From NCBI GenBank assembly GCA_031285485.1, contig JAITWC010000118.1, forward strand, positions 1 through 10,041: a stretch of 10,041 nucleotides of DNA, written 5' to 3'. A program made the translations under genes and the position numbers. The notes under the pieces are model-generated. The model was not told the origin of the DNA. It did no database searches and worked only from the letters and a program-made list of their open reading frames with translations. This DNA is from Alistipes sp. Lineage in GTDB: Bacteria; Bacteroidota; Bacteroidia; Bacteroidales; Rikenellaceae. Below, piece by piece: positions 5,584 to 10,041 of this stretch (position 1 is its first letter; each line of letters begins with the position of its first letter).

Positions 5584-6582
5584 TCAGGGCACCTCGACAT
5601 TGTTGAGGATTTCGGTGATGATATTCTCGCTCGTCATGTTCTCCGCCTCGGCTTCATACGTCAGCCCGATGCGGTGGCGCAGCACGTCGTGGCACACGGC
5701 CCTCACGTCCTCGGGGATGACGTAACCCCGGCGCCTGATGAACGCGTAGCTCCGCGCCGCCCTCGCCAGCGAGATGCTCGCGCGGGGCGAGCCGCCGTAG
5801 CCGATCATCCCCGCCAGCGACGGCAGGTTGTAGTCGGCCGGTTCGCGCGTTGCGAAAACTATGTCGATGATGTACTTCTCGATCTTCTCGTCCATGTACA
5901 CGTCCTCGACCACGCGGCGGGCCTTCAGGATGTCCTCCGGCGCGACTATCCTGTTGGGATGGGGCAATCCTCCCCCGGCGAGGTTCATGCGCACTATGTC
6001 GCGCTCCTCCTGCTTCCTGGGGTAGGATATCTTCACCTTGAGCAGGAACCGGTCGACCTGCGCCTCGGGCAGAGGATACGTCCCCTCCTGCTCCAGCGGG
6101 TTCTGCGTGGCCAGCACCAGGAACGGCTGGGGCAGCGGGTAGGTTTCGTCGCCTATCGTCACCTGCCGCTCCTGCATCGCCTCCAGAAGTGCGCTCTGCA
6201 CCTTGGCCGGCGAGCGGTTGATCTCGTCCGCCAGCACGAAGTTGGCGAAGATCGGGCCCTTTCTCACGGCGAACTCCTCGCGCTTCTGCGAGTAGATGAG
6301 CGTGCCGGTGAGGTCGGCGGGCAGCAGGTCGGGGGTGAACTGCACGCGGGCGAACCGGGCGTCGACAGCCTCGGCGAGGGTCGTGATGGCGAGGGTTTTG
6401 GCGAGCCCCGGCACCCCTTCGAGCAGAATGTGCCCGTTGCTGAGCAGCCCGATGAGGAGGCTGTCGACAAGGTGTTTCTGTCCGACGATCACCTTGCCCA
6501 TCTCTGCGGAGAGGGTGTCGACGAACAGGCTTTCGCGTTCTATCCTTTCGTTGAGTTCCTTGATGTTCACTTGAGCGGTCAT
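5584..6582 (-). CDS. moxR: MoxR family AAA+ ATPase
   Basis: 332 aa from the ATG at 6582 (MTAQVNIKEL); a longer frame from a TTG at 6609 would begin in the promoter region and is less likely. AAA+ landmarks are complete: Walker A GVPGLAKT (56-63), Walker B FVLADE (115-120) followed by INRSP, sensor 1 ATQNP (158-162), arginine-finger region EAQVDRF (R178) and sensor 2 GSPRAS (264-269). MoxR ATPases are cytoplasmic chaperone-like motors that remodel VWA-domain partners; the partners here are encoded directly downstream. It is the first gene of the operon, with its own candidate promoter. The TGA at 5586-5584 is followed almost immediately by the 41-bp hairpin array, so moxR is separated from the rest of the operon by 276 bases to the small ORF, the only sizeable gap in the unit. 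Confidence 0.96.
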   Translation of the reverse strand: MTAQVNIKELNERIERESLFVDTLSAEMGKVIVGQKHLVDSLLIGLLSNGHILLEGVPGLAKTLAITTLAEAVDARFARVQFTPDLLPADLTGTLIYSQKREEFAVRKGPIFANFVLADEINRSPAKVQSALLEAMQERQVTIGDETYPLPQPFLVLATQNPLEQEGTYPLPEAQVDRFLLKVKISYPRKQEERDIVRMNLAGGGLPHPNRIVAPEDILKARRVVEDVYMDEKIEKYIIDIVFATREPADYNLPSLAGMIGYGGSPRASISLARAARSYAFIRRRGYVIPEDVRAVCHDVLRHRIGLTYEAEAENMTSENIITEILNNVEVP

Positions 6583-6620
6583 ATCAGTTCGGTATTTTTG
6601 AGAGTTCAACGGGTGAGGCG

Positions 6621-6628
6621 CAAATTTA
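6621..6628 (-). promoter_or_regulatory. Candidate -7 box of the moxR-bat operon
   Basis: In the 70-bp divergent gap (6583-6652), the minus strand reads TAAATTTG (6628-6621), a perfect TAnnTTTG match. Transcription would start near 6614 and give a leader of roughly 30 nt to the moxR ATG. I see no good TTTG at the -33 position; upstream sequence is an A-rich run. For the divergent gene, TATCTTCG (6641-6648) is a poor match lying only 4 bp before its ATG, so I do not call a plus-strand promoter. Confidence 0.5.
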
Positions 6629-6652
6629 GTATATTTTTTTTATCTTCGCCCC

Positions 6653-7561
6653 ATGCTTTATCCGTTGAAGTTTGTGCCCCGGGTCAAAAAACCGCTTTGG
6701 GGCAGCGAGAGTTGGACCGTGTCGGCCGTCGAGGGCGACGTGTCGGTGGTGAAGGGAGGAATGCTCGACGGCAACCCGCTCGACGAGCTCGTGGAGGTGT
6801 ACATGGGCGATCTGGTGGGCGACAAGGTGTTCGAACGTTTCGGCGGGGAGTTCCCGCTGCTCGTCAAGATAATCGACGCCCGGGAGCGGCTCTCCGTGCA
6901 GGTGCATCCCACCGACGGGATAGCTGCCGCGAGGCACGGAGCGTGGGGCAAGACGGAGTTGTGGTACATTCTGAGACGCGAGCCGGGAGCCCGGCTTTTC
7001 ATCGGTTTCCGCGAGGGGGTGACGCGCGAGAACTACGCCGCCGCCGTGGCCGACGGATCTGTGGGCGGACTGCTCAACGAAGTGCCCGTCGAACCGGGCG
7101 ACGCGTTCTTCATTCCCGCCGGAACGATTCACTCCATAGGCGAGGGGATCGCGCTGGCCGAGGTGCAGCAAACATCCGATGTCAATTATCGCATATTCGA
7201 CTGGAACAGGATAGGCGCCGACGGACGGCCGCGCGAACTGCACACCGAATGGGCGCTCGACGCGATAGATTTCGCCGCCCCCGTGCGCCGCGTCACGCAG
7301 CGTCTGCCCACCGGTGAGGCGGCCCTGCTGGTGGAGTCGTCCTATTTTACCGCAAACGTTGTCGATGTCGCGGGCAGGGCCGAAAGATCGCTCTCGCCTC
7401 GCGATTCGTTTACCACATATGTATGCCTCGCGGGCGAGGTGCGACTCGCCACTGCCGGAGGTTCCGCCACTCTGACCGCCGACAAAACCATACTCATACC
7501 CGCCGATCAGGACGAGATCGTTTTCGAAGGGAATGCAACATTACTCGAAACATATATTTAA
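6653..7561 (+). CDS. manA: Class I mannose-6-phosphate isomerase (short form)
   Basis: 302 aa, cytosolic zinc enzyme interconverting mannose 6-phosphate and fructose 6-phosphate, which links mannose use to GDP-mannose and glycan synthesis. The start MLYPLKFVPRVKKPLWG is typical of the Bacteroidetes/Firmicutes short form. Zinc ligands of the cupin core are visible: the VQVHPTD motif (H85), TELWYIL (E102) and FIPAGTIHSIG (H160). The catalytic-region arginine is in VNYRIFDWNR (R180). The C-terminal cupin-like half (about 215-302) lacks motifs, as is normal. Length is near the roughly 315 aa of Bacillus ManA and well below the roughly 390 aa of the enteric type. It diverges from moxR with a 70-bp gap and is followed after 9 nt by the aminotransferase gene, so the two are probably cotranscribed. 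Confidence 0.93.
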   Translation: MLYPLKFVPRVKKPLWGSESWTVSAVEGDVSVVKGGMLDGNPLDELVEVYMGDLVGDKVFERFGGEFPLLVKIIDARERLSVQVHPTDGIAAARHGAWGKTELWYILRREPGARLFIGFREGVTRENYAAAVADGSVGGLLNEVPVEPGDAFFIPAGTIHSIGEGIALAEVQQTSDVNYRIFDWNRIGADGRPRELHTEWALDAIDFAAPVRRVTQRLPTGEAALLVESSYFTANVVDVAGRAERSLSPRDSFTTYVCLAGEVRLATAGGSATLTADKTILIPADQDEIVFEGNATLLETYI

Positions 7562-7570
7562 CCCAGACCA

Positions 7571-8788
7571 ATGCCAGATATATCGAAGAGGGGCCGCGAA
7601 CTGCCCGCCTCACCCATACGGAAGCTCGTTCCCTTCGCCGACGCCGCAAAAGCGCGCGGCGTGAAAGTGTATCACCTCAATATCGGCCAGCCCGACATCC
7701 CCACCCCCGACGAAGGACTCGCCGCGCTCGGCCACGTCGACCGCGCAACGCTCGAATACTCGCCCAGCGACGGGCTGCTGGAGGTGCGCCGCAAATTCGT
7801 CGAATATTACGCCCGCAACGGAGTGGCCGTCACCCCCGACGAGATCATAGTCACGGCCGGCGGGTCGGAGGCGATCAACTTCACGCTGCTGGCGTGTCTC
7901 GACCCCGGAGACGAACTTATCATGACCGAGCCGGGATATGCGAACTACATATCGTTCGCCCAACAGATGGGGGTGAAGGTGGTGAGCGTGCCCGCCTCCA
8001 TAGAGAACGGTTTCGCGCTGCCGCCCGTGGCCGAGTTCGAGCGTTACATCACTCCGCGCACCCGCGCCTTCATAATCTGCAATCCCAACAACCCCACCGG
8101 ATACCTTTACAGCCGGAGCGAGATGGAGCAGATAGGCGAGATGGTTCGCAAGCACGATCTGTTCCTGATCTCCGACGAGGTGTACCGCGAGTTCTGCTAC
8201 TCCGACGAGCCTTACGTGTCGGCGATGCACCTGCCGGGCATAGAGCGGAACGTGGTGATGGTCGACTCGGTGTCGAAACGGTACTCCGAGTGCGGCATCC
8301 GCATAGGCACCCTCGTGACCCACAACCGCGAGGTGAGGGCGGCCGCCATGAAGGTGGCGCAGGCCCGCCTTTCGCCCCCGCTGCTGGGGCAACTCGTGGC
8401 CGCGGCTTCGGTCGACGCCCCGGAGAGTTACATGGCGGCGATCTACGACGAGTATATCTCGCGGCGAGACCTGCTCATCGAGGGACTCAACCGCATTCCG
8501 GGAGTCTACTCTCCCACCCCGCGCGGAGCGTTCTACACTATGGCTCAGTTGCCTGTTGACGACGCGGATCGGTTCTGCGAGTGGATACTGAGCGAATTCA
8601 GCCACATCCCCGAGGGATCTTCGACCCCTTCCACCGTGATGATGGCACCCGGTTCGGGTTTCTACACCGAGCCCGCGCGCGGACGGCAACAGGTTCGCAT
8701 AGCATACGTATTGAACAAGGGCGACATCGCTGCCGCCCTCGAAGTGCTTGCCCGTGCCCTGGAGAGTTATCCGGGACGGGCGGAGTAA
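7571..8788 (+). CDS. Class I/II pyridoxal-phosphate aminotransferase
   Basis: 405 aa, fold type I, of the aspartate-aminotransferase-like group (COG0436 style). Visible marks are LNIGQPDIPTP (substrate/cofactor loop, 36-46), YSPSDGLLEVR (63-73), TAGGSEAINF (95-104, phosphate-binding turn), NPNNPTG (171-177, with N174 contacting PLP), SDEVYREF (201-208; D202 to the pyridine nitrogen, Y205), the Schiff-base lysine K236 in SVSKRYSECGIRIG, and R244. The arginine in QQVRIAYVL near the C-terminus would bind the substrate alpha-carboxylate. Length is normal and the frame intact. Substrate cannot be read from sequence; aspartate, aromatic or alanine-type donors are possible. The ATG lies 9 nt after the manA stop. 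The enzyme has no obvious metabolic link to mannose phosphate, so co-occurrence may be only positional. Confidence 0.93.
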   Translation: MPDISKRGRELPASPIRKLVPFADAAKARGVKVYHLNIGQPDIPTPDEGLAALGHVDRATLEYSPSDGLLEVRRKFVEYYARNGVAVTPDEIIVTAGGSEAINFTLLACLDPGDELIMTEPGYANYISFAQQMGVKVVSVPASIENGFALPPVAEFERYITPRTRAFIICNPNNPTGYLYSRSEMEQIGEMVRKHDLFLISDEVYREFCYSDEPYVSAMHLPGIERNVVMVDSVSKRYSECGIRIGTLVTHNREVRAAAMKVAQARLSPPLLGQLVAAASVDAPESYMAAIYDEYISRRDLLIEGLNRIPGVYSPTPRGAFYTMAQLPVDDADRFCEWILSEFSHIPEGSSTPSTVMMAPGSGFYTEPARGRQQVRIAYVLNKGDIAAALEVLARALESYPGRAE

Positions 8789-8797
8789 GGGAGTGGA

Positions 8798-9634
8798 TCA
8801 ATAATACGTGACGGTGATGTTTTGGTACTCGTTCTCGACCTCGGTCGTCGAGGCGGTGGTGCGGACTCCCTCGGCGTCGTATGCGTATTTTATGTTAGTC
8901 CAGCTGTTTTTGTTCAACTCGGTCGTGTAATCGGCTCTCTCCTCTATCAGCTGTCCGCTCTCGCCGTCCCAGTCGCTCTCTTCGGTGATGTTCCTGTACA
9001 TCTTGTATTCGAGTGGATTGAGATCGGAGTCGTACTGGGTCGTTGTTATGCCCACTCGCACGGGGGCTTCGCCGTCGCGGGTTTCGGTGAAGGTCTGCGT
9101 GGGCTTGGACGAGTTGGAATAGCGGAAATCGGTGCGGCTCACCGTCCCTCCGTCCACAGTCCAACTCTCGTATTTTTTGAGCTGATTGCCATTGTACTCC
9201 ACGGTCCTTCTCTCGACGGCTCTGGGTGCGGCATCGGTCGTTAGCATTTCGAATTTGGTCTCAAGCGGATTGTTGCCATGGTAAGCTCCGAACGTCGAGA
9301 CGAGTTTGTGTGTGACGGTGGTGCCGTCGTCGTTGGTGGTGACGCGTGTACAAAACAGGATGGGGTTGCCGTCGCTGTCATTATCCGACCCGTAATCTTT
9401 CGTCGTCTTCCAAGGCCGCCCGTTCTTTGTGGTGACCTCTTCGGAAACGAGGCCCATTTCGTTGTACTTGAGTTTGGTGATGTAAACGTCGACCCCGTCG
9501 TTGGTCTCGACCACTTCGGTCGTCTCCACGCGGACTGAGAAGGTTGCCGTGGAACTGTTGGGGCCGCCCACCATGTTGCACCCGCCGAGGGCGAACGCGG
9601 CGAGGGCTGCGATGATTAATGCTGATCTTTTCAT
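8798..9634 (-). CDS. Lipoprotein with YD/Rhs-like repeats, function unknown
   Basis: 278 aa. The signal peptide ends in lipobox L-G-G-C with lipidated C19. The mature start C-N-M-V-G-G-P lacks the acidic surface-export signal common in Bacteroidetes outer-face lipoproteins, so a periplasm-facing location is more likely. The rest is mainly beta-strand sequence with recurring YD-like segments: LKYNEMGLVSEEV (about 55-67), VEYNGNQLKKYESW, TQYDSDLNPLEYKMYR and YAYDAEGVRTTAS, spaced along the chain in the manner of Rhs/YD repeats in short Bacteroides lipoproteins. It is rich in Thr, Asp, Glu and Asn. I do not recognise a specific family. It is convergent with the aminotransferase gene with only 9 bp between stop codons and no visible terminator. 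It is preceded by a long leader with its own -7 box. Confidence 0.85.
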   Translation of the reverse strand: MKRSALIIAALAAFALGGCNMVGGPNSSTATFSVRVETTEVVETNDGVDVYITKLKYNEMGLVSEEVTTKNGRPWKTTKDYGSDNDSDGNPILFCTRVTTNDDGTTVTHKLVSTFGAYHGNNPLETKFEMLTTDAAPRAVERRTVEYNGNQLKKYESWTVDGGTVSRTDFRYSNSSKPTQTFTETRDGEAPVRVGITTTQYDSDLNPLEYKMYRNITEESDWDGESGQLIEERADYTTELNKNSWTNIKYAYDAEGVRTTASTTEVENEYQNITVTYY

Positions 9635-9707
9635 GATGTTTATATTAAATGAGTTTGTTTCGTCCTAACAAACCGGGCAAACGCGAAATCTTGCACGGTC
9701 CGAGCCG

Positions 9708-9715
9708 CAAAAGTA
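9708..9715 (-). promoter_or_regulatory. Candidate -7 box of the lipoprotein gene
   Basis: The minus strand reads TACTTTTG (9715-9708), a perfect TAnnTTTG. A TTTG (9732-9729) lies upstream, but the 13-nt spacer, mostly ten A residues, is short of the usual 19-21 nt, so it may not be the -33 element. Transcription would start near 9702, leaving a leader of roughly 67 nt. Confidence 0.5.
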
Positions 9716-9811
9716 GATTTTTTTTTTGCAAACATCTCACAACCGGTCTCCGTGGCTGATTTTTTAGTGCCGCAGGTTTAGTAAAAATCATTCGAACCGC
9801 GCGATTTGCTA

Positions 9812-9862
9812 CCGCCCCGCGTCATGGCGAGGGTGAAACCCGAAGCAATCTGACGCGGGCGG
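9812..9862. repeat. Nested palindromic element
   Basis: CCGCC(C)CGCGTCA (9812-9824) pairs with TGACGCGGGCGG (9851-9862), twelve pairs with one bulged C. Within the loop GGGT (9831-9834) and ACCC (9838-9841) form an inner hairpin around GAA. The internal words GTCATGGCGAG and CGAAGCAATCTGACG recall a palindromic repeat with consensus near CGTCATTGCGAG...GAAGCAATCT that I remember as dispersed in several unrelated bacterial genomes; that link is from memory. No T run follows on either strand, so it is not an ordinary terminator. Confidence 0.75.
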
Positions 9863-9884
9863 CGTCACTGCGAGAGTTCACCCC
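9863..9884. repeat. Degenerate half copy of the adjacent palindromic element
   Basis: CGTCACTGCGAGAGTTCACCCC repeats the 5' half of the neighbouring element (CGTCATGGCGAGGGTGAAACCC, split here by its own inner hairpin) with several mismatches, and lacks the matching 3' arm. It suggests tandem insertion or duplication of the element followed by decay. Confidence 0.5.
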
Positions 9885-9927
9885 AAAGTTTTGTGGCATA
9901 ATGCTGTGATGACATTTTGAAACCTGT

Positions 9928-9946
9928 TATATTTGCGGATGTCCGC
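9928..9946 (+). promoter_or_regulatory. Candidate outward -7 box with start-site hairpin
   Basis: TATATTTG (9928-9935) matches TAnnTTTG on the plus strand, and GCGG/CCGC (9935-9938 with 9943-9946) forms a 4-bp hairpin with loop ATGT just after it. No TTTG lies at the expected -33 distance (the nearest are 8 and 34 nt upstream). It would drive a gene starting right of the window; since that is not visible, confidence is low. Confidence 0.35.
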
Positions 9947-10041
9947 ACAGTTTGACCGGTCTGTGTATAGTGTATTTTACCTGTTTGCGAGTATGGTTCC
10001 GAAAGGCTTGAGTCATAATGCATGGTACTTCCCCCCATGGG

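Larger units (their letters stand above)
9635..10041. other. Right-end intergenic region
   Basis: I see no coding gene on either strand in these 407 bases. They contain, from left to right, the leader and candidate promoter of the lipoprotein gene (9635-9740), a nested palindrome (9812-9862) with a decayed half copy (9863-9884), an AT-rich stretch, and a plus-strand -7 box (9928-9935) with a hairpin at the presumed transcript start. The next gene probably begins beyond the window. Confidence 0.7.

Noticed and set aside
5315..5606. Repeat-encoded peptides (Pro-rich or Arg/Gly-rich) on both strands
   Set aside because: The 41-bp period shifts frame at each unit and frames are open on all six, so openness carries no coding signal.
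5584..6609. Longer MoxR from a TTG at 6609
   Set aside because: It adds nine unconserved residues and begins about where transcription should start; ATG at 6582 fits the family.
6641..6648. TATCTTCG as a -7 box for manA
   Set aside because: One mismatch in the conserved part, only 4 bp before the ATG, and no TTTG upstream; it would place the start inside the gene.
4201..7317. A plus-strand open frame of 1038 codons antisense to DUF58, the repeat array and moxR
   Set aside because: It crosses three well-supported genes in antisense and the start of manA in another frame, survives only because the repeat array and GC-rich codons lack stops, and shows no domain.
7610..8689. 359-codon minus-strand frame across the aminotransferase gene
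   Set aside because: It is antisense to a gene with a full set of PLP-enzyme motifs and has no domain of its own; such frames are common in GC-rich genes.

Overview
The window looks like chromosomal DNA of a GC-rich member of the Bacteroidales, perhaps an Alistipes/Rikenellaceae-type organism. The grounds are Bacteroidetes-style -7 boxes (TAnnTTTG) in front of several transcription units, absence of Shine-Dalgarno sites, a tRNA without encoded CCA, and a complete moxR/DUF58/bat-type gene cluster. The genus is an inference from GC content and gene style only.

Layout. Positions 1-112 hold a probable rho-independent terminator for a plus-strand gene left of the window, then a small inverted repeat. 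Positions 113-183 hold tRNA-Cys(GCA) on the minus strand with a good candidate promoter at 208-242. From 6582 down to 455, on the minus strand, runs one tightly packed operon: moxR AAA+ ATPase, a 41-bp palindromic tandem repeat array, an unannotated 49-codon secreted-peptide ORF, a DUF58 protein, a membrane-anchored BatD-like/DUF4381-like protein, a TPR protein (BatC-like), and two von Willebrand factor A membrane proteins (BatA-like, BatB-like). On the plus strand, diverging from moxR, are a short zinc phosphomannose isomerase (6653-7561) and a class I/II PLP aminotransferase (7571-8788). Convergent to these is a minus-strand lipoprotein with YD/Rhs-like repeats (8798-9634). The final 407 bases hold no gene that I can see, but contain the lipoprotein's probable promoter, a nested palindromic element with a decayed half copy, and a candidate outward promoter.

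How the genes work together. MoxR AAA+ ATPases act with VWA-domain proteins. Here the ATPase, the cytoplasmic DUF58 VWA-like protein, two tandem membrane VWA proteins with intact MIDAS residues, and periplasmic partners (TPR protein and BatD-like protein) would form the envelope-stress/aerotolerance Bat system described in Bacteroides fragilis. Gene starts and stops overlap by 4 nt or abut through the downstream part, so translation is probably coupled. The repeat array sits exactly at the only large gap in the operon, just after moxR, where it could set the ratio of MoxR to its downstream partners.

I did not find a wholly new system. The most interesting points are the 41-bp hairpin array between moxR and the rest of the operon, the small secreted ORF behind it, the unusual position of the TPR gene with no separate batD/batE following batB, and the nested palindrome near the right end.
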